From NCBI RefSeq assembly GCF_036588685.1, contig NC_086383.1:316473-380472 (forward strand): a stretch of DNA of 64,000 nucleotides, in the 5' to 3' direction. The first letter of the stretch is position 1, and every line of letters starts with the position of its first letter. Under the pieces are notes generated by a model. That model was not told the origin of the DNA, searched no databases, and saw nothing but the letters and a program-made list of their open reading frames with translations. Origin of the DNA: Mytilus trossulus. Its lineage: Eukaryota > Mollusca > Bivalvia > Mytilida > Mytilidae. Shown here in pieces: positions 1 to 13,000 of this stretch. A program made the position numbers and the translations under genes.

Positions 1-418
1 TATTACATATAGTTTAATTTAAAGCCATATTTCAAATTCCTATAAAATTCTTGTTATTTTTTCATAGATTTTTACACCAAAAAAATTTCAACGGTTTATA
101 ACTCAAAAACAAGCATACGTATTTTTTTCTGATTTTTTAGTTTCTTTATTTATGTACTATAAATTTATAACATTCTTTTAAAAAGCTTGTTTTTTCCCAC
201 AGAGTAGCAAACTCGAACGCACCTGCCACGTGCGGGTCTAGAACTAAAAATCTTCGATTACAGCCTTTTCAATGTGGGTTTGTATTCAGATCTTGTGTTT
301 TTATATTACACCAATGTTCTAGGTTAAAAAAAAAAGGGGTACGCTTACAAAAGTGCTTAATTCCTGTGCTTCTTAAAAAAAACTTATAATGCGGTATGGG
401 ATTTTCCCGTCACCCGAA
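1..418. other. AT-rich sequence, no gene seen
   Basis: No convincing coding exon or recognised repeat. All open frames are short and AT-driven. Confidence 0.5.
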
Positions 419-486
419 ACAGGGATAGAACTAGGTAACTTTGTGGTAGTAGTCAAATGCACTAACCAGAACACCATGGCTCTCGT
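419..486 (-). repeat. tRNA-like SINE head
   Basis: On the minus strand this reads like a degenerate tRNA: an A-box-like TGGTTAGTGCA, followed about 35 bases on by a B-box-like AGTTCTATCCC. It continues into non-tRNA sequence (CGGGTGACGGGAAAATCCC). That layout is typical of a tRNA-derived SINE. The acceptor stem is not convincing, so I do not call it a functional tRNA. Confidence 0.4.
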
Positions 487-519
487 TCAGTACGTGCTCG
501 GAGATACTTCTTGAATTAA

Positions 520-1961
520 TGCGATGTCGTGCTGAGTGACCAAACGCGTACGTAAAGGTGAACTGTTGATATCGTGATATAGACTTGATCTTTTTATATA
601 CCTTTTAGTAGACTGTTTTCGAGATTAACTGATAATCATCTGTTATAAAACACATGTTAACGACCGAAAATAGGGGCCATTTAAAACTTGCAGATATATT
701 TTAATACTATTTAATTTAATATGATGAAAAGTCGTGATTAATTAAATTATGTGAACCATTTTCAAAAATAAGTTATGATTATTCTTCCTTTCCTCGTATG
801 TGAAGTACCAAATTATGATAACTTATTGTTTTTGTCGTATTTGAACCCACATGGTTTTTGCTTACATGATATATATCCTATCTTTTGATTGGATACGTCT
901 TGCCTTGTATTTAGATTTCTGTGTTTTGTACGGTGTACTGTTGAATGTTTTTTCCGTTTTTGTATTTTCGCGTTTTCAGTTTGTAATTGACTTATGAGTT
1001 GGAATATCCAGTTTGTATATTTTGTCTCAAATTTATGCCATTGGAGTATACTTGGTATCGACAATGTATCCATTAATTCATTAGTCATATTGTTGAAACA
1101 GTAGTTCATGTAAGTTCCTCATTGATTGTGAAAAGATGGGTCCATAAACCAGGAATAGTGTATACATGTAAGTGTTGTCATTCATTTAAACAAGGGAATG
1201 TATATGAGAAACCGTTTGAAATAGCACGTAATCACCATTATTAAAGTACTTCATAAATAAAAAGGGACATAATAAAAAAAGTACAAACTAAACTACGGAA
1301 CTCCAAATAAATTCATTTTTTTTAATTGATAACACATAAGGCTATACAATGCATTTGGGTTATCTTTCTTTGCGCTATAACCGTTTGTTTGTTATCGTTA
1401 CACGTTTTTATCGATCGAACTTCTGCAAAGCATCAACATATTGTATTGTTGTTGGTATAAATTCTCTCAATTAAACATGTCACGAGAGTTGAGATAAATA
1501 ATGGAAATCAATGTAGAACTGCAAAACTCATTCAGTGTATAACTGCAATATACGTTTTATTGAACAAACGAACTTGTATACGGTCTCTCACATCAGACAG
1601 ACCCAAAGATCATTACAATGTGTAACTTGTTCTGTCCATATTGAATCAGTGTGTATTATAGTCAATGTTAAATACAGGTAGAAACAGGCCACGTCATACG
1701 GAATAACATTACATAAAAAGTAAATCACAAAATACTGAATCCCGATGAAAATGCAAAATGGAAAGTCCCTTATCAATGGCAAAATCAAAAGATTTGTACC
1801 AGAAAAATTCACAAAAAATGTCAATGTTCATTTGATGCTTTTTTTACTTCATTTGGTGATATACTTGTCATTCCTTTTGAGTAAAATTATTAAAATGCAA
1901 CTATAAATCAAATTTACTAGATAATTCCAAAAACTTTACTTTCAAAATACAATTTATAATA
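520..1961. other. intergenic, no gene seen
   Basis: Open frames on the minus strand (813-1109 and 1588-1824) have AT-rich composition, no domain and no splice context. Part of 830-1020 loosely resembles the family D repeat seen at 12180-12540. Confidence 0.4.
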
Positions 1962-3331
1962 AACACTCCCAAACGTGTCCTTCCCCCCAAACGTGTCCGA
2001 TTTCCCAAAACGTGTCTTTTCTCCCTAAATGTGTCCAAAATGTACCATATTCCCCAAACGTGTCCAATTTCATAACCCCCAAACGTGTCCGGTAATTGTT
2101 ATTCGCCAAAACGTGTCCAATATTTAACGCCATATTAAAACGTCACACGTCTTTTAGTGCTAATACTGTACATGTATCTCCTAAATAAAATCGCTGATAA
2201 CGTTTATCAGATTTAGTTAGTACATTGTTGGTTTTAAATGATTATAATAATTGGAAAATTAATCTGTTATTATAAATTAACTTTGACTGAAATTGCTTAT
2301 TGTCCAGTTGCAAGTATTTCATATTCATTTAGAGGGAAAATGCACATAATTCTGGAGTTGAATTAATCGTTAACTTTGTTAATAATTTGTACTTATTAAC
2401 TCCAATGTTACCTTTTGTACTTAACCGAATATTGCATGGCGGGTTTTTCACAGCATTCCCCCCTACTTTTGTCAATTGTTTGTGCGTATTTCAAAAGTTC
2501 ATCAAATCATAAACTGGTTATCTGGTTTTTTTTAATAAATTTTAGGTTTCCAGCATCACTAAAGACACACGATAGAGAGACATAACGTCCCGAGTGCCAA
2601 ATATTTCATGCATTTAAGTTTTAATGTTTTTGCAGTTCTATTTACCTGTTGTTTTTTTTTTACATTTTAACATACATGGTTTAATTATTTTACTGTTCTA
2701 TTGTTAAGATAAACTTTAGACTATTGGTTGCGTATTGTCCAGTTGCAAGTATTTCATACATATTTAGAGAAAACATACAAGTTTTAATGTTTTTCAGTTC
2801 TACTGAATAAATTCACTTCAGACTGTTGATTGCGTATTGTCCAGTTGCCAGTATTTCATGCATATTTAGAGAAAACATACAAGTCTTAATGTTTTTTCAG
2901 TTCTACTGAATAAATTCACTTTAGACTGTTGATTGGGAATTGTCCAGTTGCATAATTAGATAGAACATTAACGTTTTAATGCACAGAGAAAGGGACATTT
3001 TAAACCGTTAAGTGTACAGTTGAACTAAACATACATGTATTTGCCTACAATTTACATGCAATATAACCTAAATGACGCCCCCACTTTAACCCAGTTTAAT
3101 TCTGCCGATTTGAAAAAGTACTAACGTGTCGTATTTATATTTTTAATGAAATGGTACAATTATTATACGTTAATGAAATTTCAATAATCAAATAACGCTT
3201 GATATGCATGGACACGTTTTGGGGATTGGACACGTTTGGGCGTTTAGACAAATGACTTTGGCGCTGTTTTCAACTAGACATGTTTGGGGGAATCGGACAC
3301 ATTTGGGGGGAAGGACATGTTTCTGAGTGTT
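1962..3331. mobile_element. 1.37 kb terminal-inverted-repeat element, non-autonomous
   Basis: The two ends are inverted copies of each other over about 45 bases with few mismatches, starting AACACTC (left) and ending GAGTGTT (right). Each arm is a small array of an ACGTGTCC-type motif spaced by C- or T-rich runs, in opposite orientation in the two arms (1966-2130 and 3207-3318). The interior holds three to four diverged direct repeats of about 115 bp (2280-2960) with the shared words TTGTCCAGTTGC and TTTAATGTTTTT. No transposase frame is present. I could not define a clean target-site duplication, so the superfamily is unknown. Confidence 0.6.
2280..2960 (+). repeat. internal ~115 bp direct repeats of the TIR element
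   Basis: The block TTGTCCAGTTGC..GTATTTCAT.CATATTTAGAG..AACAT recurs near 2300, 2735, 2840 and 2940, with increasing similarity between the middle copies. Confidence 0.65.
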
Positions 3332-4302
3332 ACATATATTACAATAGAAACATTTTGTTTCGACCCCACTAATCTATGATTTTTGAACATTTTATATGAT
3401 GGTGTGTCTTAATCCTAAAATTTGTTGGCAACTTTATATTCAGTTGTTGAGAATTGCTGTTAAAAATGCACTATGCGTTAATGAAGTAAAGTGATCATTT
3501 CAAAAACTGTTTTATCCCCCAATAAATAATCGTATTTGGGTTTTAGTGATTTACAGTTGAATAACAAAGAAACGTTTTGGCTGTCACTCACTTTTATCAT
3601 TTTTACACGAATTTATTGAAATCAGATTTTTTTTCTAAATTGATATAACACATTTAAACATTTAAAAAATCAATATGAGCCTGGTAGCTAACAAAAACAT
3701 TAACATATTACATTATTTTGAAAGACAGATAAATTGGTTATCAGGTTTAAGTTTGTCGTTAGCTTTTGATCTTAATAACACTGAAATTGCAACGTACGAA
3801 CTTTTTTAACGGTCTGGCAAAACTTTCTTTTCATTAGAATGCTATATGTGTAAAGGCTAGAATTAAACACTAAAATGTATGTAAATGTTACGCTACAAAA
3901 ATAAAGTCTATTTGTGAAAAAAAAACATAAGTAAAAATTCACGAAACACTTATTGGACCATGTTAATGTGACCAAATCATTTATATCTTAAACATGTTTA
4001 ACAACTTACATGAATGTTTTGATAATAGAAAAGAACATAAATAAATGGAGTCGTTTTTTTTCAATCAGATGACTATCAAACAGAGACCAAAGCTATGACT
4101 GAAAACACATGGAGGTAACTGTCCATATGACATTCAACAAGGAGAAACTTTAATGTCGATTGAAATCTATGTACGACACACATATGACACACATGTAAAT
4201 CATTATAAAGAAAAAAACGATCAGTTGAAACCAAACAATTGATTAACATGATCAGTACAGAAAACAACAAAATCAGCATTACAAATTAAACATACTAGGT
4301 TA
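3332..4302. other. intergenic, no gene seen
   Basis: AT-rich. The only open frames (for example 3772-3975 and 4076-4279 on the minus strand) have low-complexity hydrophobic translations and no domain. Confidence 0.4.
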
Positions 4303-4988
4303 ATAGTTATCAAAAGTACCAGGATTATAATTGTATACGCCAGGCGCGCGTTTCGTCTACATAAGTCTCATGAGTGACCCTCAGATCAAAATAGTTTAAA
4401 AGCCAAACAAATACAAAGTTGAATAGCATTGAGGACCCAAAATTCCAAAAAGTTGTGCCAAACACGGCTAAAGTAATCTACTCCTCGGGTAAGAAAATAC
4501 TTATTTTTTCGAAAAATTCAAAGTTTTACAAACAGAAAATTTATAAAAATGACCATATAATTGATATTCATGCCAACACCGAAGTGCTGACTACTGGGCT
4601 GGTGATACCCTCGGGGACGAAACGTCCACCAGCAGTGGCATCGACCCAGTGGTGTAAATAGTTATCAAAAGTACCAGGATTATAATTGTATACGCCAGAC
4701 GCGCGTTTCGTCTTCATAAGACTCATCAGTGACGCTCAGATCAAAATAGTTTAAAAGCCGAACAAATACAAAGTTGAAGAGCATTGAGGGCTCAAAATTC
4801 CAAAAAGTTGTGCCAAATACGGCTAAGGTAATATACTCCTGGGGTACGAAAATCCTTAGTTTTTCGAAAAATCCAAAATTTTATAAACAGAAAATTTATA
4901 AAAATGACCATATAATTGATATTCATGCCAACACCGAAGTGCTGACTACTGACCAGCAGTGGCATCGACCGCATCATTATTATAAGTA
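4303..4988 (-). repeat. family A interspersed repeat, tandem dimer
   Basis: Two head-to-tail copies of one unit (about 4303-4658 and 4659-4988), both starting with AGTTATCAAAAGTACCAGG. The first copy has a structured tail (GGGGACGAAACGTCC, a perfect hairpin) that is deleted from the second. The complementary strand contains CTGATGAG..GTC, a 7-base loop, then GACGAAACGCG. The open frames inside (80 and 71 residues) are the same repeat read through and are not genes. Other copies lie near 6118, 11981, 15230, 48345, 49035, 50483 and 63335. Confidence 0.75.
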
Positions 4989-5092
4989 AAGCATTTCCCT
5001 CTGCATGATTATTTAAAGAGCAGTCTGGCTAAGAACCATGCAATATAATGAACACGTGATACACAGTGTATCTCAGAAATCAACAAAACTTG

Positions 5093-5166
5093 TTTGTATT
5101 GTTCTTAATTTGTAAAGTTTGTATTGTTCTTAATTTGTAAAGTTTGTATTGTTCTTAATTTGTAAT
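5093..5166 (+). repeat. 25 bp tandem repeat, 3 copies
   Basis: Three near-perfect copies of a unit starting TTTGTATTGTTC, at 5093, 5118 and 5143. Confidence 0.9.
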
Positions 5167-5167
5167 G

Positions 5168-6459
5168 TGAGACCATTATATACAGTACATTTTTCTTGGT
5201 GCTATATTTGGATGTTTGGAAAATATTAACCTTTCCCACTTATTCGTGATTTCACTATTTTTTCCTTAGAACGGATGATTTAATGAAAAGGGTTAATTAG
5301 TTATTAAGACTCTCTCAGTCCCAACCGATATTTCGAGACCATAAATGCTTAAATATAATACATTAGATTATAATGCAATTACATTTTGTGTATAATAAAC
5401 AATCTTGATTTGACAGACGCAACTCTCCGTTTTACTGTCTCCGCTATTCGTCTTCAGTAAAACTGCATTTGTGATCGTCAAATCGACAATTGACGGTGAC
5501 AACTCCTCAAAATGTATTATTACTTGCATTTTCTGCTCAAGAACTTACTAGGTATGAAACATACAAATGTACTTCAACATACACGTACATGTAATATAAT
5601 GTACTACATGGTTATTTACATGGTCATACATAACATGGATAAGCTACCATAAAGTAATTGATAAGATAAAAACAAAATCAGTTACATGTATCATAATGTA
5701 CATTATTAGCAATTCTGTTTTGAATTTCACTTGTTAAAACAGATTTTTAATCATTTCGTGAATTTTTTTCTAATTTGGTGTACTTCTTCTGATAACTGCA
5801 TGCATGACATGTATTGCAACAAACACCCTCCTCACCCTCCAAAAATTTCAAACATATCACTTTTATCACCCTGGTCTAGGGAGATAATAGATTGAAACAA
5901 ATTCCGTTTTGAATTTTCCTTGAAATTCATTTTTTTGTTTAATTACTTATAACACAATGTAGCATGTATTGGTGAAATCAACGATAATCTTGATTGTTCA
6001 AAAAAATAATATTATCTTTATCATAATTTCAATAGAATACTTTTTAAATGTGAATAGATTTGTTGTGAATGCTTTTCACACATTAAGTTACGTCAATTAA
6101 GAACACACATTAATGAAAACAGGATTGAACGTGTACACCGGATGCGCGTTTTGACTGCATGATACTCACTGTTGACGATCGAAACAATATGTTGAAGACA
6201 AAATCAAATAGAAAAGTCTTCTGAACAAAGGGCTTGACAATGCGACAAACACAAGTACAAAACAGTACACTACAGTTCAATGATCGTATTTCTAGACATT
6301 GATTAAAATCTAAATGCATTTTTAAGTGTCTACAAATAATTTGTGAGTACAACTTCCTTATATGTAATTGTCGTCATTAGCTCTGCATGATCGACCGAAC
6401 ATTGCTCGTTGAGAAACACATGGCTTACTGAGGGCGTAATGCGCAGCTATTATACAAAG
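5168..6459. other. intergenic; diverged family A fragment at 6118-6200
   Basis: No gene seen. At 6118-6200 a diverged family A core can be recognised (CAGGATT, then CACCGGATGCGCGTTT, then GATACTCACTGTTGACG). Confidence 0.4.
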
Positions 6460-6769
6460 AGTAACAAAAAAACAGCTATTTTATAACATTTATACATGTG
6501 CATTTACATAATTTTTTTTCTCTAAAGTACAACTACAGTAAAAACCGTATCCAGCAATCAGCTATTGTTTTATAATATTTAAACATGTTCATTTACATAT
6601 TTGATTATACAGTATAACTAGAGTACAAACATTATTAAATAATAAGCTATTTTATAACAATTATGCATGTACATTTACATATATTTTCTAAAGTACAAAT
6701 AAAGTTCAAACAGTATCCAACAATCATCCATTTTATAACATTAAAAATTAACATTAATACATACAAAAA

Positions 6770-7080
6770 AAAAGATTTGGTATGATAGCCAATTAAACAA
6801 CTGTCCACAAGAGACCAACATGACACAGACATTAACAACTACATGTCACCATACTGCCTTCAATAATGAGCAAAGCCCATACCGCATAGTCAGCTATAAA
6901 AAGCCTTATTTGAATAAAAAATAAATAAACGAGAAACAAATATGTAACACATAAACAATTGAAAACCACTTAATTACAGACTCCTGACTTGGGACAGGCA
7001 CTTATATAAATAATGTGAGGGGGTTATACATGTTATCGGGATCCCAACCCTCCCCTAACCCGGACAGTGGTATAACAGTA
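6770..7080 (-). repeat. family B interspersed repeat
   Basis: The reverse complement of the family with GTTGTCTCATTGGCAATCAT, TTTGCTCATTATTGAAGGC and CCTGTCCCAAGTCAGGAG as landmarks. Many copies in both orientations occur across the window. Confidence 0.75.
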
Positions 7081-7414
7081 CAACATAAAAACGAACTATA
7101 CAAATCAGTTGAAAAAGGCTTAACTCATCAGATGGACAAAAATACTAGCGGAAATATGTACATTTACATAATTTTTTTCTAAAGTACAGATCATGTTCAT
7201 ACACTATAAAAAAAATCAGCGGTTTTATAACATTTATACATGTACATTTACATATTTTTCGGAAATACAACTAAAGTATAAAGAGTATCCAACAAACAGC
7301 CATTTTAAATCAGCGGTTTTATAACATTTATACATGTACATTTACATATTTTTTTCTGAAATACAACTAAAGTATAAAGAGTATCCAACAAACAGCCATT
7401 TTATAACATTTATA

Positions 7415-7770
7415 TATAGACAAAGGAGTTCCAATGAGACAACTCTCCATCCAAATAACAATTAATAAAAGTAAAGTATTATATGTCAATGTTCGGCCTT
7501 AAGCACGGACCCTTGGCTCACATCGAACAACAAGCTATTAAGGGCTCCAAAATTACTAGTGTGAAACCATTAAAATGGGAAAACAAACGGTAAAATCTAT
7601 ATAAAAAAACGAAAAACGAGAAACACGTATCAATTCCTGACTTAGGACAGGTGCATATATTTCCAGTTGGATTAAACGTTGTAATTGTATCAAACCTTCT
7701 CCCTCGTTCTGTATAAAAGTTTAACATCACAACATAGAAAAACACACGATAGAATGACAATTGCAAGCCT
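7415..7770 (-). repeat. family B interspersed repeat, diverged
   Basis: Shares CAATGAGACAACTCTCCATC, the GTTCGGCCTTAAG block and CTGACTTAGGACAGGTGCAT with the other family B copies. The 82-residue minus-strand frame inside it is repeat read-through. Confidence 0.7.
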
Positions 7771-8260
7771 TAACTCAATCAAAAAACACTATGAACTAAT
7801 AAATTGATCTGTGATACCTGAATGCAAATACATAGTTAATAAAATTTCAGAGACAAACATTGAAGGCCAAAAATCAAAATCACAGGTTCAAGCAAAGCCC
7901 TGGCGACAACACCGTGACATATCTTACAACGCCTACCAAATAATTAATTTTGAAAAAAAGGTTCCTTATTATATACATGTAAATGAAAAAGAACCTTTGT
8001 ATTGTACTTTTACATATTTTTTCCTGTGGTACAAATAAAGTTCAAACAGTATAAAATAATCAGCTATTTTATAACATTTATACATGTTCATTTTCAAATG
8101 TGTTTTGAAAGTACAACTAGAGTACAAACAGTATCAAACGATTAGCCATTTTATAACATTATGCATGTACATTTACATTTTTTTTTTCTGAGGTACAAAT
8201 AAAGTTCAAACAGTATAGAATGATCAGCGGTTTTATAACATTTTACATGTCAATTCACAT

Positions 8261-9489
8261 AACTGCATACTCCAATTTTCTATATAAACGAGTATTTATA
8301 TTAATATGATGAAATCAAATAAATAATTTTTAATTGTAAATTCAAAAATATTTGGTATATTGTAAGAAACAAATATTACCAGTTCATACATTATGTATGA
8401 TAATTGCAATTGAGAGAAAAAAGCATATTAAAACACGTGTATGTACTACGCTGAAATACCAGCCAAACCGTAAAGAAAACATGAACCCAGACATATCAAA
8501 TTTTATATTACATGGGTTTATACATGAGAGGGTTGGTGATAATAACTGAAATACATACATATGTCAATGATGTCTCTTAAAATATTTAAGTCATGAGACG
8601 AACTTTTTAAAATCAGAAATGTTATCGCAATTATTGGACCAATGCATGCACATACTTGTATACTAAACTAAGTCGTGTAAGCACATTTTTAATATTGATT
8701 ATTAAATATCTGAAACGTATTATTTACAGGTAATAATTCATTCAGAGGTAGTAGATTACAAACTACTACACTGTTGAGTTGTTGCCGAACAGATCGTGAC
8801 GGGGATACAAAATACAAACAGAGCACGTGTGAAGAGGGACTTAAAGGCGGGTATCTGGACGGAATCGTGAAAAAATTGAAAGACCTATGATATGTATCTT
8901 TAATATAGTTGTTACATGATTTGTTGTATCATATGTGTTTTTCAAGAATCTGTTATTTATATTACCCGTCAGGAACAGGGGAGTTTATATTTTTTTGTCA
9001 AGTTTGGCCGAAGAGAGGTTTCGTAGTTAAGGTCACTGCATACGAGACAATATCGACAAATTTGTTTCTAAGAAGTAAATAAATCAATATCTTCAAATTT
9101 GTGAAATTTTGATACTACAACAATAAACGTTCACCCCTTTCACATTGAAATTCATCAATGCAATTCTTATATGAAATATGTTTGACTTTTTTTTATAAAT
9201 CCGAAGCTTCATATGACTTTAATTATGGGGAATAGTAAATGAAGTGTTTTATCTATAAGGGATTTACATTGCTATGTCATCGCTATATTCACATATTTAT
9301 TTTTTATATTTGTGTAGGATAATTTCTCCGCTAAGTAGAATATAATTGCGACAAAATCCTAAGCCCGACGTCAATAGCTTTGCAAGGAAAACAGACATTA
9401 AATAATCATTAGTTTTCTTTGAAATCTTGTTATTACCCCTAGATGAGATTGAACCCAAAAATTCCCTGTCGTCGGACACATATATAACA
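8261..9489. other. intergenic, no gene seen
   Basis: Short open frames only (8352-8549 plus strand, 9297-9479 minus strand). No motif, and no splice sites that would link them. Confidence 0.4.
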
Positions 9490-9715
9490 TATTACATATT
9501 TTTTTCTTTCATTTTTGTACATAAATAAGGCCGTTAGTGTCTCGTTTAAATTGTTTTACATTGTCTTATCGCGGCTTTTTATAGCAGAATACGCGGTATT
9601 GGCTTTGCTCGTTGTTGAAGGACGTACGATGACCTATAGTTGTTAATGTCTGTGCCATGTTGGTCTTTTGTGGATAGTTGTCCCATTGGCAATCATACCA
9701 CATCTTCTTTTTATT
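9490..9715 (+). repeat. family B interspersed repeat, 3' part
   Basis: Contains AAATAAGGCCGTTAGTGTCT, TTGTTGAAGGACGTACGATG and ends near CAATCATACCACATCTTCTT. Confidence 0.75.
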
Positions 9716-9980
9716 TTTAACCAAAACAAATTGTTTGATTAGTTGTTTTTTTCACGATATTTACTGAAATATCGATGACTTTCTTTAGTGCAGTCGAAAT
9801 ATTTTAAATTTCAGATTATTTTCAAATTTATTCGAATCTTGCGACAAATAAAACAATACAACCCAAGTTAACATGTTGTACATGTTGTATGCATATTATT
9901 ATCGAACAAGAAATTTCATAATCAATTATTATGTTTTAAAAATGTTTATAATCATTTCCTTATGTTACAAAAGGACATTT

Positions 9981-9987
9981 TATATAA
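9981..9987 (+). promoter_or_regulatory. possible TATA box of the secreted-protein gene
   Basis: TATATAA lies 79 bases before the ATG at 10066. A start site about 30 bases downstream would give a short 5' leader. The region is AT-rich, so this could be chance. Confidence 0.3.
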
Positions 9988-10065
9988 TAGTGATCAGTAT
10001 ATATTCCCTGTGCAATCATTACACCCTACACTTTCTAACTGATTGCACGTATAAACACTTGCACG

Positions 10066-13000
10066 ATGAAGAGCTATATACTTGCCTTTGTACTGCTTTT
10101 ATCGTATGGTAAGTGTAATTAAATAAACAAAAAATAATTCTGAAATCACAATAGTTGGGTTTCTAAAAGATCTTTGGAAAAGAAGATAAAAAACCCATTG
10201 CCAATCTTTTCTAAAAAATGTCATGTGATATTACAGTTGTATTATTGTTTCGACATTTTCAAGTGTCGATACTTAAATATAGAGAGAACGAGTACAAATA
10301 TATATTTAAAATTTAGATTTTAAACAGAATGACATTGACAATCAAGTTAAAACTTCATCATGCTCATCTAAATTATACATTTGTTGTAGATTATGCCACA
10401 GGTCAATGTAATTTCCCGTGCAAAGCGCAAAAAAGGCTTTATGATTGGCTTGCAGATAATGGTGACGCTACTGGTTCTCAGGTAAAGTTCGACGCGTCAA
10501 CTTACACACTTTCTGTAAACGGCACAGAGTATAAAACGGACTGTGTTCATCGATCTGGACCTTTCTATGTACTAAGGTAAGCAATTCTTTTTTTATATTT
10601 TCTATTTTTCTTTAATTTAATTTTCTGAAATATTAGTAAGACGCTTGTTTTAATCCATTGTTGCTACTTATGGCTGTGACTATAATGATATTTTTGTCTG
10701 AAATTTGTTATCACTAATACTTACTTACTTAATAATACAAGACTAGTATGAATCATATGTTTTGATTATCGTTCTTGAAAAGTACTGGAATTGAGAAAAA
10801 CACATGTAAAATTTGCCTTTTTGAGAAAGGAGTAGGTTCAGTAAGACCCCTTTTTGGCCCCGAAATATAGCAGTTTTTCAAAATTGTTATAATGTCGATT
10901 TTGAGTTTTTTATTTGAAAGAACAATGTTTCTGCTACATACCTATGGGCTGTTCCTTACAATATAAGCATATATATCGGTTCCAGCATCATTCAGTCATG
11001 CTAAATTATTAAAATTTTCACAATTAAGTATTTTAGTTAAATTTTAGACGATTTCCGTCTTAAATGAAAGCGGCCGCATCTGTGTTCATTCATAATATTG
11101 AAATGTAAGTTGTATTTGATGATAATACATAACATATTTAAAAATTGAGGATGAACTCGGATGCGGCCACTTATATTTCTGACAAAAAAAAATCTGAAAA
11201 GTTACATATTTTGGCATAATTCATAGATTTTCATATTTCAGCATGACCGAAATCTTTTGACAGATGAACCTGAAATTTGAGGCAAAACCGGACCTGCCCC
11301 TTTGTTTAGTTCTAGCCCATACATGTGATAACACCAAACATTTATGTATTATGCATAACAATGAGACATGACTATTTTATAGACACATGTTGACAATAGA
11401 GCCGGTACCTATTGATATCATCTATGTTGCATTGTGAATCTGTGTTGTTTTACTGTCGAACAGTTCAAACCCTAAGATTCTTGCATTGATGATGTTATAG
11501 CGATGGCATTTTAACATCAGAAACACATATCCATGTCAGTTGCTAATGTCAATGTTGAAATGTAAAATCCTATGAATTATCATGTAATTAAATTTCTTAT
11601 TCTTTTCTTATTTTACAGACGTAAAATTGAAGGAGTAGTGTCGTATATTTGCCTGAAGAACGCAATATTAAAAAATGTAGAATGTTTTAAATAATCATTA
11701 AATGAAATGTCTTATTCTGTTTTATTTTGTTCAGACGTAAAATTGAAAGAGTAGTGTCTTATGTTTTCCTGAAGAATGCAATTTTAAAAAATGTAATATA
11801 CTTTAAATAATCATTTAATGAAATTTCGTATTCTGTTTTTATTTTTCAGACGTACAATTAATGGAGTAGTTTCTTATATTTGCCTGAAGAACTCGAGGTT
11901 TACAATATCTGCTGACTTCTTAGTCTTATTTAGAACTGAATGGAGTAAGTCACGTTTGTATTTGTTTGGCTTTATAACTATTTTGATATGAGCGTCACTG
12001 ATGAGTCTTATGTAGACGAAACGCGCCTCTGGCGTACTAAATTATAATCCTGGTACCTTTTGATAACTATTGTAGCTATAACGCAATAAGATTTTACTCA
12101 TACATAGTTATTGTTTACAAGACTAATACAATACATGTTTTTCAATTATTAAAAATGTCTTGTACCAAATCAGGAATATGGTCATTGTAATATTTTAGTT
12201 CGTTTTTGTGTGTGTCACCTTTTAACGTTGCGTCGTTTGTTTTCGCTTATTTTTTAGTGTAAATTCACATTGCGGTAGGACATGTCACGGTTCTTGTCTA
12301 TCCCAAATTCAGGTATTTGGATTTGATGTTATTTTTGTTATTTTCGTGGGATATTGTCGGATGCTTGGTCCGTTTCTGTGTGTGTTACATTTTAGTGTTG
12401 TGTCGTTGTTCTCCTCTTATTTTTAATGCGTTTCCCTCGGTTTTAGTTTGTTATCCCGAGTTTGTTTTTTTTGTCCATGGAATTATGAGTTTTGAACCGC
12501 GGTATAATACTTTTGCGTTTATTTCAATTATTTAGGTACGTAATTTAGTAAAATTAAAAAATAACGAAAAATTAAATTACAGTTATCACATGAGCATTTG
12601 TGAAGTAACCATATTTGTTTTAACACCTCATCATACTTTCTAAAGAATGTTACATTGTTAGTTTGATACAAGTATATATTGATATTTATAAAGGTATCGT
12701 TAAACATACAATTTTGATATCAATATTATATGTTCTTTCAAATCGCAAGAAAAAACAAGCTATACATTTAACTTCCGAAGTCTTCTATGAGAAGATCTAG
12801 AAGAGTAGGTGATATTTCTAAAAAAGTATACCAATTATCATATAAAAAAACTTACAAGTTGTATTTTTATTTTCAGAGGCATTTACTGGAAATCCAACTT
12901 TGTGTGACGTGTGCACCGGAAAGGATTTTATTGCACCGGAACTTTTAAACGGTAGGTATTAATTGCATGTATTTCTTATTAGTCAAATAACTATTATTGA

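Larger units (their letters stand above)
6460..8260 (+). repeat. interrupted array of ~85 bp units
   Basis: About nine diverged copies of a unit that reads TTTTATAACATTTATACATG, then TACATTTACATA, a T-run, and AAAGTACAA..AAAGT.CAAACAGTAT. They occur in three clusters (6470-6730, 7140-7415 and 8030-8260). Minus-strand family B repeats are inserted between the clusters. Confidence 0.7.

Noticed and set aside
813-1109. 98-residue minus-strand open frame
   Set aside because: AT- and Lys/Asn-rich, no domain, and partly overlaps sequence resembling a dispersed repeat.
4590-4650. Second hammerhead reading at CTGGTGATACCC...GACGAAACGTC
   Set aside because: The core lacks CUGANGA (has CUGGUGA), stem II does not close, and CACCAG pairs with the would-be core instead.
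4419-4989. Two similar open frames of 80 and 71 residues that look like a tandem gene pair
   Set aside because: They are the two units of the family A repeat; the similarity extends through non-coding parts and both strands.
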